A stretch of 64,000 bases of DNA from Corynebacterium liangguodongii (GTDB lineage: Bacteria; Actinomycetota; Actinomycetes; Mycobacteriales; Mycobacteriaceae): assembly GCF_003070865.1 (NCBI RefSeq), contig NZ_CP026948.1:1860001-1924000 (forward strand). Reading direction: 5' to 3'. Below, piece after piece: positions 11,558 through 22,178 of this stretch. How positions within the stretch are numbered: position 1 is the first letter of the stretch; every line of letters starts with the position of its first letter. The notes under the pieces were generated by a model. It had not been told where the DNA came from. It saw only the letters and a program-made list of their open reading frames with translations, and searched no databases. The translations under genes and the position numbers were made by a program.

Positions 11558-13723
11558 TTAGAGCATGCAGGACACGCAACCCTCGACCTCTGTGCCTTCC
11601 AACGCCATCTGGCGCAGGCGGATGTAGTAGAGGGACTTGATGCCCTTGCGCCACGCGTAGATCTGTGCGCGGTTGATCTCGCGGGTGGTGATCGTGTCTT
11701 TGAAAAACAGGGTAAGCGAGAGCCCCTGGTCGACGTACTTCGTGGCCACCGCGTAGGTGTCGATGATCTTCTCGTACCCGATCTCGTAGGCGTCCTTGAA
11801 GTAGTCGAGGTTGTCGTTATCCATGTGCGGCGCCGGGTAGTAGACGCGGCCGATCTTGCCCTCCTTGCGGATCTCGATCTTCGAGGCGATCGGGTGGATC
11901 GACGAGGTGGAGTTGTTGATATACGAAATCGAGCCCGTCGGCGGCACGGCTTGAAGGTAGCGGTTGTAGATTCCGTCGCGCGCGACGTCGGCCTTGAGCG
12001 CCGCCCATTCCTCCGCGGTGGGCACGCTTATCGACGCCCCTGCGAAAAGGCCCTTTACCTTCTCCGTCTTCGGCTGGAAATCTGCCGGATCGTAGCGGTC
12101 GAAGAACTCCCCGGTGGCGTACTCGGAGGATTCAAAGCCCGCGAAGCGCTCCCCCTTCTCCACTGCGATTTTGTGGGAGGCCTTGATCGCCTCATACATC
12201 ACGGCCGCGAAGTACGCGTTGGTGAAGTCGAGCCCTTCCTCCGAGCCGTACTCGATGTGTTCGCGGCCGAGGTAGCCGTGGAGGTTCATCTGGCCGAGCC
12301 CGATGGCGTGGGAGGCGTCGTTGCCGTCGCGCACCGAGGGCACCGAGTCGATGGAGGTCTGGTCCGCCACTGAGGTCAGCCCGCGGATCGCGGTCTCCAC
12401 CGTGCGGGAGAAGTCTTCGGAGTCCATCGCCTTGGCGATGTTGAGCGAGCCGAGGTTGCAGGAGATGTCGTGTCCAACCTCGGCGTAGGTCAGGTCGTCG
12501 TTAAGCACGGAGGCGGAGTTGACCTGGAGGATCTCGGAGCAGAGGTTGGACATGTTGATGCGGCCGATTTTCACCGGGTTGGCGCGGTTCGCGGTGTCCT
12601 CGAACATGATGTAGGGGTAGCCGGATTCGAACTGAATCTCCGCGATGGTCTGGAAGAACTGGCGCGCGTTGATCTTGGTTTTACGGATCCGCGGGTCCTC
12701 GACCATCTCTTCGTACTTCTCGGTGATCGAGATATCGGCGAACGGCAGCCCGTAGACGCGCTCGACGTCGTAGGGGGAGAACAGGTACATGTCGTCGTTG
12801 CGCTTGGCCAGCTCGAAGGTGATATCCGGGATGACCACGCCGAGCGAGAGCGTCTTGATGCGGATTTTCTCGTCGGCGTTTTCGCGCTTGGTGTCCAAAA
12901 AGCGCAGGATGTCGGGGTGGTGCGCGTTGAGGTAGACCGCGCCGGCGCCCTGGCGTGCGCCGAGCTGGTTGGCGTAGGAGAAGGAGTCTTCCAGCAGCTT
13001 CATGACAGGGATGACGCCGGAGGACTGGTTTTCGATGTGCTTGATTGGCGCGCCGGCCTCGCGGATGTTGGAGAGCAGCAGCGCCACGCCGCCGCCGCGC
13101 TTGGACAGCTGCAGCGCCGAGTTGATGCCGCGGCCGATGGATTCCATGTTGTCCTCGATGCGCAGGAGGAAGCAGGAGACGAGCTCGCCGCGCTGCGCCT
13201 TTCCGGCGTTGAGGAAGGTCGGGGTGGCCGGCTGGAAGCGGCCGTTCATGATCTCGTCGACAAGCGCGGTGGCGGTCGCCTCCTCGCCGCGAGCGAGGAA
13301 CAGCGCGGTCATGGAGACGCGGTCTTCGAAGCGCTCGAGGTAGCGGCGCCCGTCGAAGGTTTTGAGCGTGTAGGAGGTGTAGTACTTGTAGGCGCCGAGG
13401 AAGGACTGGAAGCGGAACTTGTAGGAGTAGGCCTGCTTAAAGGTGTCCTTGACAAACTGCCAGTCGTATGCCTCAATGACGGCCGGGTCGTAGTAGTTGT
13501 TCTTCACCAGGTAGTCGATCTTCTCCTCGAGGTCGTGGAAGAAGACGGTGTTTTGGTTGACGTGCTGGATGAAGTACTGGTTCGCCGCCTCGCGGTCTTT
13601 GTCGAACTGGATCTTCCCGTCCTCGTCGTAGAGGTTGAGCAGCGCGTTGAGGGCGTGGTAGTCGAGCTGCTCGGCCTGGGAGACGGGTTCTGCGACGGTC
13701 TTGCCTAAGGCGGGGGTGTTCAC
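11558..13723 (-). CDS. nrdE: class Ib ribonucleoside-diphosphate reductase, alpha subunit
   Basis: Large catalytic subunit that reduces ribonucleoside diphosphates, 721 residues. It has the family N-terminus without the ATP cone, SNLCSEILQ and [11 protein letters not shown] for the active-site cysteines, the [18 protein letters not shown] segment, and a C-terminal CxxC pair (GCVSCML at the very end) that is re-reduced by NrdH. I chose GTG at 13723 because AGGAG lies 7 nt upstream and only 10 nt separate it from the nrdI stop. It is the last gene of nrdH-nrdI-nrdE, under the paired NrdR-like boxes at 14602-14649. Confidence 0.96.
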   Translation of the reverse strand: MNTPALGKTVAEPVSQAEQLDYHALNALLNLYDEDGKIQFDKDREAANQYFIQHVNQNTVFFHDLEEKIDYLVKNNYYDPAVIEAYDWQFVKDTFKQAYSYKFRFQSFLGAYKYYTSYTLKTFDGRRYLERFEDRVSMTALFLARGEEATATALVDEIMNGRFQPATPTFLNAGKAQRGELVSCFLLRIEDNMESIGRGINSALQLSKRGGGVALLLSNIREAGAPIKHIENQSSGVIPVMKLLEDSFSYANQLGARQGAGAVYLNAHHPDILRFLDTKRENADEKIRIKTLSLGVVIPDITFELAKRNDDMYLFSPYDVERVYGLPFADISITEKYEEMVEDPRIRKTKINARQFFQTIAEIQFESGYPYIMFEDTANRANPVKIGRINMSNLCSEILQVNSASVLNDDLTYAEVGHDISCNLGSLNIAKAMDSEDFSRTVETAIRGLTSVADQTSIDSVPSVRDGNDASHAIGLGQMNLHGYLGREHIEYGSEEGLDFTNAYFAAVMYEAIKASHKIAVEKGERFAGFESSEYATGEFFDRYDPADFQPKTEKVKGLFAGASISVPTAEEWAALKADVARDGIYNRYLQAVPPTGSISYINNSTSSIHPIASKIEIRKEGKIGRVYYPAPHMDNDNLDYFKDAYEIGYEKIIDTYAVATKYVDQGLSLTLFFKDTITTREINRAQIYAWRKGIKSLYYIRLRQMALEGTEVEGCVSCML

Positions 13724-13733
13724 GGTAAGGCTC

Positions 13734-14270
13734 CTATGCGTTCGTTGTGTGGTGGTATTTCTGGCGCAGTCGCGCGAGCCGCTCGGCTGCCTCGCCACGC
13801 GCCTGCGCGTCCCGGGCTTCGACCTCGGCGAGCGCTGCCTGCGGCATCGGCACGAGCCCGAGTCGCTGGGTGTTCTCAATGAGGTGCGCGCGCACGGAGG
13901 TGACGTCGTGCTCGTCCCCCATGAGTTCGAAGCGGTAGAGGTAAGGCACCGAACACGCCCGCGATATTACGTCACCGGCGCGACAGAAGTCGGGGCCGAA
14001 GTTGGCGTTGCCGGAGGCGATCACCCCGCGGATCAGGCCGCGGTTTCCCACATTGGACAAAAACCGCTCGACCTGCGGGGGCACCGGTCTGGTGTGCTCA
14101 CTCGTCAGTGATGCTCCCCCGCCGTAGGTGGGGCAGATGAGCACGTAGGGCTCGGCGGCGAGCAGCTGCGGCTCCGTACGCCGCAGCGGGATGCGCGCGG
14201 CCGGCAGCCCTAGCTTGTCGACGAACCGCTTCGTGTTTCCAGTCGCCGAGGAGAAGTAGACAATGAGCAT
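13734..14270 (-). CDS. nrdI: flavodoxin-like protein NrdI
   Basis: FMN protein that helps assemble the NrdF metal-radical cofactor by supplying an oxidant. The N-terminal [19 protein letters not shown] is the FMN phosphate loop, followed by the [11 protein letters not shown] and [10 protein letters not shown] flavin-contacting loops. At 178 residues it is about 30 longer than typical NrdI; the extra part is the Ala/Arg/Glu-rich helical C-terminus from about residue 143 ([18 protein letters not shown]). Middle gene of the nrdHIE operon. Confidence 0.95.
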   Translation of the reverse strand: MLIVYFSSATGNTKRFVDKLGLPAARIPLRRTEPQLLAAEPYVLICPTYGGGASLTSEHTRPVPPQVERFLSNVGNRGLIRGVIASGNANFGPDFCRAGDVISRACSVPYLYRFELMGDEHDVTSVRAHLIENTQRLGLVPMPQAALAEVEARDAQARGEAAERLARLRQKYHHTTNA

Positions 14271-14297
14271 GGCCTCTTCGCTGCCCCGGCTACTCGG

Positions 14298-14528
14298 CTA
14301 CGCTGCCTGCGCGAGGGCTTGGATGCGCTCCGGGCGGAAACCGGACCAGTGCTCGCCGCCTGCCTCGACCACGGGCGCCTGGAGGTAGCCGAGCGCCATG
14401 ACGTAATCGCGGGCGTCGCTATCGACGGAGATGTCGACGAGTGCGTAGTCGAGGCCGGCGGCGTCGAGAGCCTTCGTGGTGAACTTGCACTGGACGCAGG
14501 CGGGCTTGGTGTAGACAGTGATGGACAT
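14298..14528 (-). CDS. nrdH: glutaredoxin-like protein NrdH
   Basis: Small thioredoxin-fold electron donor for NrdE, 76 residues. The redox motif is CVQC at residues 11-14, within ITVYTKPACVQCKFTTKAL, and the C-terminal WSGFRPERI is the NrdH-specific signature that distinguishes it from true glutaredoxins. First gene of nrdH-nrdI-nrdE, 27 nt before nrdI. A GAGGAAGAG lies rather far (about 15 nt) from the ATG. The upstream region carries a TATAGT promoter element overlapped by the proximal NrdR-like box. Confidence 0.96.
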   Translation of the reverse strand: MSITVYTKPACVQCKFTTKALDAAGLDYALVDISVDSDARDYVMALGYLQAPVVEAGGEHWSGFRPERIQALAQAA

Positions 14529-14601
14529 AACCAGTTGACTCTTCCTCGTGAAATTGGGCGGTGATCCGGGCGACCGGACGGCTTCGTATGAACTCCCTCA
14601 A

Positions 14602-14617
14602 ACACTATACTTTGTGG
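14602..14617 (-). promoter_or_regulatory. NrdR-like box, promoter-proximal
   Basis: ACACTATACTTTGTGG on the plus strand fits the 16-bp NrdR consensus (ACAC-AT-rich-GTGT). It overlaps the minus-strand -10 element TATAGT (14604-14609) of the nrdHIE promoter, so binding would block transcription. NrdR itself is not in the window. Confidence 0.75.
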
Positions 14618-14633
14618 CCCATTTAGGCAACCG

Positions 14634-14649
14634 ATACTATATATAGTAG
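14634..14649 (-). promoter_or_regulatory. NrdR-like box, promoter-distal
   Basis: ATACTATATATAGTAG contains the perfect palindrome ACTATATATAGT. Its centre lies 32 bp from that of the proximal box, three helical turns, which is the arrangement known for paired NrdR boxes. Confidence 0.72.
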
Positions 14650-14765
14650 TTACATCACTGAAATTACCAGGATAGCGTCCCGACTCCGCCCACATCTAGA
14701 CCCTATGACCACCATGCTACTTACACGTGTGCAATTTCTTGCCCCAGCAACCGTGCCGCACGGCG

Positions 14766-14803
14766 AAGCCCCGCCGCTTCCATGGTGGGAAACGACGGGG
14801 CTT
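14766..14803 (-). terminator. terminator hairpin after rpmJ
   Basis: AAGCCCCG and CGGGGCTT arms, with partial pairing continuing inward, about 27 nt past the rpmJ stop. There is no clear T-tract. It lies between rpmJ and the upstream region of nrdH. Confidence 0.5.
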
Positions 14804-14829
14804 GGCGGGGATAAAGCGGGGCGGGGCGA

Positions 14830-14952
14830 CTACCCCTGACGGGCCTTGAAGCGCGGCTCCTTCTTGTTGATCACGTAGACCTTGCCGTGGCGACGCACAA
14901 CCTGGGCGCCCGGCTTGTTCTTCAGCGACCGAAGCGACTTGCGAACCTTCAT
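14830..14952 (-). CDS. rpmJ: 50S ribosomal protein L36, zinc-free form
   Basis: A 40-residue ribosomal protein, [13 protein letters not shown] at the start and [12 protein letters not shown] at the end. It has none of the CxxC...C...H zinc ligands of classical L36, so it is the so-called C-minus form. In mycobacteria such forms are induced when zinc is scarce; whether that holds here is not shown by the sequence. AAAGGAG precedes the ATG by about 7 nt. It is divergent from nadE, with a palindrome at 14988-15008 in between. Confidence 0.93.
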   Translation of the reverse strand: MKVRKSLRSLKNKPGAQVVRRHGKVYVINKKEPRFKARQG

Positions 14953-14987
14953 CGGGCGCTCCTTTCTTCTCTCGGGATTTTGCTCAT

Positions 14988-15008
14988 ACGACCCCCAACC
15001 GGAGTCGT
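14988..15008. promoter_or_regulatory. 21-bp palindrome between rpmJ and nadE
   Basis: ACGAC and GTCGT arms separated by 11 nt, with two further matching base pairs on each side inside. It does not resemble the AT-rich Zur box that I recall from C. glutamicum. Operator function is a guess. Confidence 0.3.
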
Positions 15009-15083
15009 GACACGGCCTTAAAGGTTACCCGACGGGGGACCGATAGCCAAACCAGCACCGGCGGCAACGCCTACGATGGCCCC

Positions 15084-15920
15084 ATGACTACTATCCCCTC
15101 ACCCCTACAGGCCCACATCATCGCGCAGCTCGGCGTCTCCCCCACCATTGACGCAGCCGCGGAGATCGAGGCGCGGGTCGGTTTCTTGTACGACTACCTC
15201 CTCGCCTCCCGCGCCAAGGGCTTCGTCCTCGGCATTTCCGGCGGGCAAGACTCGACGCTGGCCGGGCGGCTGGCCCAGTTGAGCGTCGAGAAGCTGCGCT
15301 CGGCTGGCCACGACGCTACCTTTACCGCGGTCCGCCTCCCGCACGGAGTGCAGGCCGACGAGGCCGATGCGCAGCGCGCGCTGAAGTTTATCGCCCCCGA
15401 CGAAACCCTCACCGTCAACATCGAGCCCGCCACATCCGCGATGGCTTCCGCGGTCGCCGACGCACTCGGTACGGCGGGCGTGGGCGACTTCAACAAGGGC
15501 AACATCAAGGCGCGCATGCGCATGATCGCCCAGTACGCCATCGCCGGGGAACGCGGCCTGCTCGTCATCGGCACCGACCACGCCGCCGAAAACGTCACCG
15601 CGTTCTTCACCAAGCACGGCGACGGCGCGGCTGACCTCTTACCGCTCGCGGGCCTGAACAAGCGCCAGGGCGCGGCGCTGTTGCGCGAGCTCGGCGCCGA
15701 AGAGGCCCTTTGGCGCAAGGTCCCCACCGCCGACTTGGAGGAAGACCGCCCCGCGCTGCCCGACGAGGAAGCGCTCGGCGTGACCTACAGCGACATCGAC
15801 GACTACCTCGAGGGCAAGCCGCTTGACGACGCCCCCCGTGAGCGCCTCGAACACCTCTGGCGCATCGGCCAGCACAAGCGCCACCTACCCCCCGGCCCGA
15901 CCGATTCCTGGTGGCGCTAG
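15084..15920 (+). CDS. nadE: ammonia-dependent NAD+ synthetase
   Basis: Makes NAD+ from deamido-NAD+, ATP and ammonia. The 278-residue protein has the PP-loop ATP-binding motif [16 protein letters not shown] near residue 50, [17 protein letters not shown] and [22 protein letters not shown], all typical of the short NadE without a glutaminase domain. A TACGAT element ends exactly 7 nt before the ATG and there is no Shine-Dalgarno, so the mRNA is probably leaderless. It ends convergently with the kinase gene through a shared CTAG. Confidence 0.96.
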   Translation: MTTIPSPLQAHIIAQLGVSPTIDAAAEIEARVGFLYDYLLASRAKGFVLGISGGQDSTLAGRLAQLSVEKLRSAGHDATFTAVRLPHGVQADEADAQRALKFIAPDETLTVNIEPATSAMASAVADALGTAGVGDFNKGNIKARMRMIAQYAIAGERGLLVIGTDHAAENVTAFFTKHGDGAADLLPLAGLNKRQGAALLRELGAEEALWRKVPTADLEEDRPALPDEEALGVTYSDIDDYLEGKPLDDAPRERLEHLWRIGQHKRHLPPGPTDSWWR

Positions 15921-16675
15921 CCCACCGCCTCCAGCGTCTGCTCCGCCGCGCGGACGAGCGCCCCGCCGTAGCCCGGCCCGTGCGTAAACGCGTGCACCGC
16001 CAGCGGGTGGAGCTGGTGGATCGGGATGCGCGCTTGCCAATTTTCCCCCAGCTCCCCATCCTCGAGGTAACCCTCGACGATCGCGTCGAAGTGGGGCGCG
16101 CCAAAAAGCTCAAGCATCGCGATATCGGTCAAGGGGTGCCCGCCGTGGGCGGCCGGGTCGATAAACCGCGGCCCCTCAGGGGAGAACAGCAGGTTACCCG
16201 ACCACAGGTCGCCGTGGATGCGGGCTAGCGGGGCGTCTTCGTCCTCGTCTTCGAGTGCCTTGCACGCCGCGCGGACCGCTTCCCACCCGGCGCGGCTCAA
16301 GTTTCCGGCGTCGCGGGCACGCTCCGCGAAGGGGAGGACGCGCTGGTGTGCGTAGAATTCCGCCCACCGCCTCGTCGGGCGGCACTCCTGCTCAATGCGG
16401 CCGATGAAGTTCGGCCCGTCCCACCCGTCCGGCGGGGCCCCGAACGCCGCGGCGCCGCACGCGTGGATCTTCGCCAGCTCGCGGCCCGCCTGCCGTGCGG
16501 CTTCGTGGGTGGGGCGAGCGTGGCTAACCTTCTCGATGACCAGTGTGTTCGCGGCACGATCGAGGTCCAGCACATCTACGACCGCCGCGCTGCCCTCGCG
16601 CAGCCAGCGCAGGCCCGCGGACTCCGCAGCTGCGGAGGCGGGGGCGCTGCCGTGTTTGAGAAAGACCTCGGACAT
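15917..16675 (-). CDS. fructosamine kinase family protein
   Basis: A 252-residue kinase of the FN3K/ketosamine-3-kinase fold, which phosphorylates sugar adducts on proteins or amino acids so that they fall apart. The catalytic loop [14 protein letters not shown] and the metal-binding [11 protein letters not shown] are both intact, and the APH-like N-lobe begins [21 protein letters not shown]. Substrate cannot be told from the sequence. TAGCAT followed by 7 nt precedes the ATG, again a leaderless-type promoter. Neighbours: nadE (convergent) and ogt (upstream, same strand, 10 nt gap). Confidence 0.88.
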   Translation of the reverse strand: MSEVFLKHGSAPASAAAESAGLRWLREGSAAVVDVLDLDRAANTLVIEKVSHARPTHEAARQAGRELAKIHACGAAAFGAPPDGWDGPNFIGRIEQECRPTRRWAEFYAHQRVLPFAERARDAGNLSRAGWEAVRAACKALEDEDEDAPLARIHGDLWSGNLLFSPEGPRFIDPAAHGGHPLTDIAMLELFGAPHFDAIVEGYLEDGELGENWQARIPIHQLHPLAVHAFTHGPGYGGALVRAAEQTLEAVG

Positions 16676-16685
16676 AGGTCACATG

Positions 16686-17189
16686 CTATTGCAAGACCCG
16701 GCGGCGCGTTCCCGTCTCGTTCTCCCCTGCTTCCAGCTCCAGCAGGAATTCCTTCGCCTGGGTGCCTCCCCGGTAGCCCCCGAGTGAGCCGTCGCTACGC
16801 AGCACGCGGTGGCACGGCACGACGATAGGCAGCGGGTTGAGCGCGCACGCCGTTCCTGCGGCCCGAACTGCCTTCGGGCGGCCCACCCGGGCGGCGAGCT
16901 CTGCGTAAGACACGGTCTCGCCGAATCCCACATCGCACAGCGCGCGCTGCACGCTCCCGTAGAATCCTCGGGCGTGGCGCCAATCGAGCGCGAGGTCGAA
17001 CTCGCGCCGCTCGCCCGCGAAGTACTCCCCGATCTGCTCGGCGGCGCTGCCCCCGCCCCACGCGCGGTACTGCTCTCCGCGGACCTCTTCCACGGCCGCG
17101 AAGGCGACGCGCGCGAGCCCCTCCTCCGAGCTCACCACCACGAGCTCACCAATCGGCGTGCTCACCGTGGCAATGCCGAACGTCTCCAC
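16686..17189 (-). CDS. ogt: methylated-DNA--[protein]-cysteine S-methyltransferase
   Basis: Suicide enzyme that removes methyl groups from O6-methylguanine in DNA. The 167-residue form chosen here has the helix-turn-helix region SVQRALCDVGFGETVSYAELA and the active site PCHRVLRSDGSLGGYRGG with the acceptor Cys in PCHRV. I chose GTG at 17189 because it gives the family N-terminus; an ATG 18 codons upstream exists but would overlap the decayed gene next door. That the domain is complete suggests a working protein, unlike its upstream neighbour. Confidence 0.92.
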   Translation of the reverse strand: METFGIATVSTPIGELVVVSSEEGLARVAFAAVEEVRGEQYRAWGGGSAAEQIGEYFAGERREFDLALDWRHARGFYGSVQRALCDVGFGETVSYAELAARVGRPKAVRAAGTACALNPLPIVVPCHRVLRSDGSLGGYRGGTQAKEFLLELEAGENETGTRRRVLQ

Positions 17190-17199
17190 GGCGGGTAGC

Positions 17200-17747
17200 C
17201 TAACATGCCTCACGGTCCGGGCAGTCCGGCCTGACGACGGCATCGAGCAGCGCCGCCCCGATGGGCAGCGCCCGCTCGTCTATCCAGAACGCCGGCTGGT
17301 GCAGGTCGGTCTGCGGACTCTCGCCGTCCCACACGCCCAAGCACAGGTAAATCCCGGTGTCTCCTCGGTGTACCAGCCGAAATCCTCGACGCCGCTGGAT
17401 TGGGCCGCGCTTCCCACGCCTTCCTCGCCGAGCACCTCGCCCACGGCGCGGGCCGCGATCCTACCGGCCCACCTAGCGGCGTGCCAGTGGTAGCCTGCGG
17501 CGGCGAACCTGTGCAGTGCGTTGCCGTAGGCGGGCCTCTCCTGGCCCTCGGTGCCACCGTCGAAGGAGACCACCGTGGGCGCCGCCGATTCGGATGAAAA
17601 CCCGGCCGGGAGCCTATGCCGCTGACCCGCAGGAGCCGGAAGCGGTCGGCGTGATGATCGGTGCGGAGCATCACCCACGGCATCCCAGCTCACAAGCGCG
17701 ACCGTTTCGCGCGCGCCTGCCGCCGGAGTTTTCCCGCTCGTGGTCAT
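17200..17747 (-). pseudogene. M20-family amidohydrolase remnant, frameshifted
   Basis: The C-terminal part of an M20 peptidase/amidohydrolase can be read as GVEDFGWYTEETPG in one frame and then, after loss of one base near 17351, as IYLCLGVWDGESPQTDLHQP and DERALPIGAALLDAVV in another, ending at the TAG at 17200. These match the usual end of the family (metal-site GxEDFG, then the H-x-P-x-F motif). The N-terminal two thirds of a normal 390-residue enzyme are absent; upstream sequence in this frame has no recognisable homology. It is therefore a broken relic, probably not functional. Confidence 0.75.
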
Positions 17748-17873
17748 GGCCTAGAGCTCCCTTCCCCACAGCGCGCAGGATCCAGACGTCTACGCTGCCA
17801 TACCTGCGCGATGTGTTGACGATGGAAGATCCGTCCAACACTCGGCTGGAGTATGGCATAAGTAGGTGGGGAC

Positions 17874-18384
17874 TTAGTCGACGAGGGATCTCTCACCCAG
17901 GCAGAACTCAATCATCGGTGCCACGAAGGCGTAGACGGCCTTGGCGTCCCCGACGCTGTTGCCGAAGGTGCCGCCGGCGCGCCAGAGACGGTCCTCGCGC
18001 ACCGCGAGCGTCGCCGGGGTGGCTACGGGGCGACTATGGGGCGTCGATAAGCGTGGCGATCGCGCGGTGCTCACACTACGCCGAGTCGCGCTCGCCACCA
18101 GCGTCTCGTGGATCATCGCGAAGAAATCCGCAGGATTGAGGAGTGCGGTTCCGCAGAATGTAGGCGAATCTCTCGCTGCTCATCTGCACGGTAGAAACCA
18201 ACAGCGACGGCTCCACGCTCACGGCGGAGGATGAGTCAACGGCGCCAGAGGCCCTCGACTGCCAGAACAGGGGGTGCACCAGAGTGGTAGATCAGGATGA
18301 TTGGGCGTGCGCGGAAGGGGCGCCACCGAGGGTGATGCACGCGGCGACGGGCACGGCGATCAAGGTCTGGGTGAAGGTGCGCAC
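17874..18384 (-). pseudogene. decayed gene for a secreted protein
   Basis: Three fragments in different frames line up on the minus strand. From GTG at 18384 comes a convincing signal peptide (MRTFTQTLIAVPVAACITL then GGAPSAHA) that stops right after the cleavage site. Next comes a stretch with SSAVSVEPSLLVSTVQMSSE and RFAYILRNRT, and after another shift near 18140 the frame NPADFFAMIHETLVASATR continues to GTFGNSVGDAKAVYAFVAPM and ends at 17874. I do not recognise the protein family. At least two frameshifts are needed, so this is a pseudogene of a small exported protein of about 160 residues. Confidence 0.6.
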
Positions 18385-18469
18385 AGAAACAGCTCGGTTT
18401 GAGCAGGCATAAACAGGTACTGTGTATACCGTCCCATCCACAGAGGTGCGAGCGTTGCACACGTCTTGG

Positions 18470-18542
18470 TGGAGCTAACGGGATTCGAACCCGTGACCCC
18501 CACACTGCCAGTGTGGTGCGCTACCAGCTGCGCCATAGCCCC
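18470..18542 (-). tRNA. tRNA-Ala (GGC)
   Basis: 73-nt cloverleaf with acceptor GGGGCTA/TAGCTCC, anticodon loop CTGGCAG (anticodon GGC), T-arm GGTTCGAATCC and no encoded CCA. Identical to the next copy. Confidence 0.97.
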
Positions 18543-18567
18543 AAGAACTGATATGAAATTGTACGAG

Positions 18568-18640
18568 TGGAGCTAACGGGATTCGAACCCGTGACCCCCA
18601 CACTGCCAGTGTGGTGCGCTACCAGCTGCGCCATAGCCCC
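18568..18640 (-). tRNA. tRNA-Ala (GGC), second copy
   Basis: Same 73-nt sequence as the copy at 18470-18542, 25 nt upstream of it on the minus strand. A tandem duplication; both should be cotranscribed. Confidence 0.97.
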
Positions 18641-18702
18641 GTAAGACAACTTTGATTAATATACACCCCTGCTCAACCGGGCAACAAATCCCCTGCAGAT
18701 GG

Positions 18703-18736
18703 CGGCGTCCCCCTCGGCGGGGCGAGGGGGACGCCG
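18703..18736 (-). terminator. terminator after the DsbA-like gene
   Basis: Perfect 14-bp stem (CGGCGTCCCCCTCG and complement) with a 6-nt loop, 15 nt past the stop codon of the DsbA-like gene. Confidence 0.75.
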
Positions 18737-18751
18737 ATAAGAATGGTTGGT

Positions 18752-19498
18752 TTACGCCAACGCAGCCTCGACCCAGGTGTTGATCTCCTGGCCCTCGACC
18801 AAGTCCTTGTCGTCGCGCATCACGCGCGGGGTGTAAGCCTGGCCGGTCTTTTCGTTCTGGTAGTCGAGGTTCTTGCCACCGACGTCCTTTGCGGCCTCCT
18901 CGAACTCGCCTTCGCGGATAGCGGCAACCGCCTCGTCGCTAGCGCCGAACTCCTTCGCGCGGTCCGCGAGGTCATCGTTGTCAACCTTGTTGTACACGCT
19001 CTGCTGCTCGGCAAACAGCATCGCGCGCAGGTTCCACAGCGCCTGGGCTTCACCGTTGGCTGCGAGGGCAAGCTCGGCGGCAAGCGCGCGGGTGGAGTGG
19101 CCCGGGGTGTACTGAGCACCCTGGCCGTCGAGAAAGACCATCGGGTGAACCTTCACCTCAAGCTCGCCGGCCTGGATTTTCTCCAGAGCCTGTCCGTCCG
19201 TAGCCTCGGCCAGCTCCCCGCAGTGCGGGCAGGAGAAGTCCTCGAACAAGTCCACTGACTTCGCCTCGGAGCCACCGTCCTTGGCGGACAGCGTGAAGAA
19301 GGCATCGCCCTCGGTGTAGCTCACGGCGAGGTTTTCCACCTGGATCGTGCGCGCGGCTGCTGCCTCGTTCTGCTTGTTGCGGCCGTTGAACACGATCAGG
19401 CCGATCACCACGGCCGCGATCGCGATGACAGCGATAACGGCCCAGATAAACCCGGCGCCGCTTTTCTCGTTAGGGTTTTGTACTTTGCGGGTGGTCAC
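18752..19498 (-). CDS. membrane-anchored DsbA-family thiol oxidoreductase
   Basis: A 248-residue protein with one N-terminal membrane helix (about residues 17-37) and an extracytoplasmic thioredoxin-fold domain of the DsbA/DsbG type. The redox motif is CPHC at residues 90-93 in DLFEDFSCPHCGELAE, and the cis-Pro loop is AYTPRVM near the C-terminus. It is expected to act on disulfides of exported proteins. I chose GTG at 19498 because AGGAG lies 6 nt upstream. It follows the DoxX-like gene by about 40 nt, and the two probably form one redox unit. Confidence 0.87.
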   Translation of the reverse strand: MTTRKVQNPNEKSGAGFIWAVIAVIAIAAVVIGLIVFNGRNKQNEAAAARTIQVENLAVSYTEGDAFFTLSAKDGGSEAKSVDLFEDFSCPHCGELAEATDGQALEKIQAGELEVKVHPMVFLDGQGAQYTPGHSTRALAAELALAANGEAQALWNLRAMLFAEQQSVYNKVDNDDLADRAKEFGASDEAVAAIREGEFEEAAKDVGGKNLDYQNEKTGQAYTPRVMRDDKDLVEGQEINTWVEAALA

Positions 19499-19540
19499 TT
19501 CCAACTCCTCTTCGGCGACTCAAATAGACGTCACTCTATC

Positions 19541-20029
19541 TTAGGGGTAGATTGCCCACTTCTTGTACGGGCGGTAGATCATCCACAGCGTTATCGCGAT
19601 GTAGAGCACGTCGCGTCCCATGGTGGCCAGGACATTCGTCCCCTGGTCAGTCTGATCCGGGCTGAAGCAACCGCAGTCGATCACGAGGCCGCGCGCCCAC
19701 GCAGAGGCGAGACCGATGATGAACAAGCTCAGCACCCCGATGGAAACCCACCCGGCCGGCTTGAGCTTGATGCCTAACAGCAGGAGCATCCCGCCGGCGA
19801 TCTCAAGCGGGCCGATGATTCGCGCCAGCATGTCCGACCAGGCCGGGGTGAAGATCTCGTAGGCCATGATCGTCTGGGTGATGTCCATGTGCACGCCGAT
19901 TTTGGACACCCCAGCAGAGAGCCAGATGTAGGCCATGAAGAAGCGCGCGGAGGCCGAGAGGACATCAAGCACGACCCTGCGGGTGCCCCGCCCGAGCTCC
20001 GCGTCGGGGGCTTTCGTTGTCACAGTCAC
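19541..20029 (-). CDS. MauE/DoxX-family membrane protein
   Basis: A 162-residue integral membrane protein with four hydrophobic helices, starting with a short cytoplasmic tail. The helices begin at about residue 28 (ARFFMAYIWLSAGVSKIG), 70, 94 and 138. The cysteine pair in VIDCGCFSPDQ near residue 120 is placed like that of MauE-type proteins, which pass electrons to thioredoxin-like partners. With the DsbA-like gene right downstream, a role as its redox partner is plausible. No pgm-DoxX overlap; a 38-nt gap separates it from pgm. Confidence 0.8.
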   Translation of the reverse strand: MTVTTKAPDAELGRGTRRVVLDVLSASARFFMAYIWLSAGVSKIGVHMDITQTIMAYEIFTPAWSDMLARIIGPLEIAGGMLLLLGIKLKPAGWVSIGVLSLFIIGLASAWARGLVIDCGCFSPDQTDQGTNVLATMGRDVLYIAITLWMIYRPYKKWAIYP

Positions 20030-20067
20030 GAGACGTAAGCCTAGCGCAGGGCGCGGCTTTGCCCCCG

Positions 20068-21726
<1,659 letters not shown>

Positions 21727-21833
21727 ATCTGGCTGCTCCTTGTGCGGTATTCGGGCTCTTTTCCCACAATCATTCCCGTGCGCGGCGGTTTTCGCCAGGG
21801 CGGAGAAAACCCGACGTATTACAATCTAGCGCC

Positions 21834-22178
21834 GTGGTACGCGAAGTGATCCAAGTGGGGGCGGGCGCGGCACTGGGCGCGCTGGTGCGGTTTGTGACGC
21901 TACACACGGCGCTGTTTCTCTCCGTCGACCCGCTGCTGACCATCTTCGCGATCAACATCGCTGGGTGCATCGCCATGGGACTCTATGCCCCCGGGAAGCT
22001 GTGGGGCACGGGCTTCCTCGGCGGGTTGACCACCTTTTCCGCGCTCTCCCCTGCCGGCATGCCGCTTACGCCTGGGCTCGCGGTCGGGTTCTTGGCCGCG
22101 TGCACCGCCTGCGGCGTGGCCGGCTGGCTGCTGGGGGATTTCTTGCGCGGCAACGACACGGCGGACGGGACGCCATGA
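21834..22178 (+). CDS. crcB: fluoride efflux channel subunit CrcB (first copy)
   Basis: Small membrane protein of 114 residues with four helices, part of the dimeric Fluc fluoride channel. FAINIAGCIAMG and FLGGLTTFSALS match the family's conserved Asn helix and GGxTTFS motif. The start is GTG at 21834; TACAAT ends 7-9 nt before it and no ribosome-binding site is present, so the mRNA is likely leaderless. Its stop overlaps the start of the second copy by ATGA, so the two are translated together and probably form a heterodimer. Confidence 0.9.
   Translation: MVREVIQVGAGAALGALVRFVTLHTALFLSVDPLLTIFAINIAGCIAMGLYAPGKLWGTGFLGGLTTFSALSPAGMPLTPGLAVGFLAACTACGVAGWLLGDFLRGNDTADGTP

Noticed and set aside
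18236..18505. Open frame on the minus strand beginning inside tRNA-Ala
   Set aside because: It reads through the tRNA gene and does not join the pseudogene frames.
21781..21833. Fluoride riboswitch before crcB
   Set aside because: The start codon follows the -10 element directly, so no leader long enough for a riboswitch exists.
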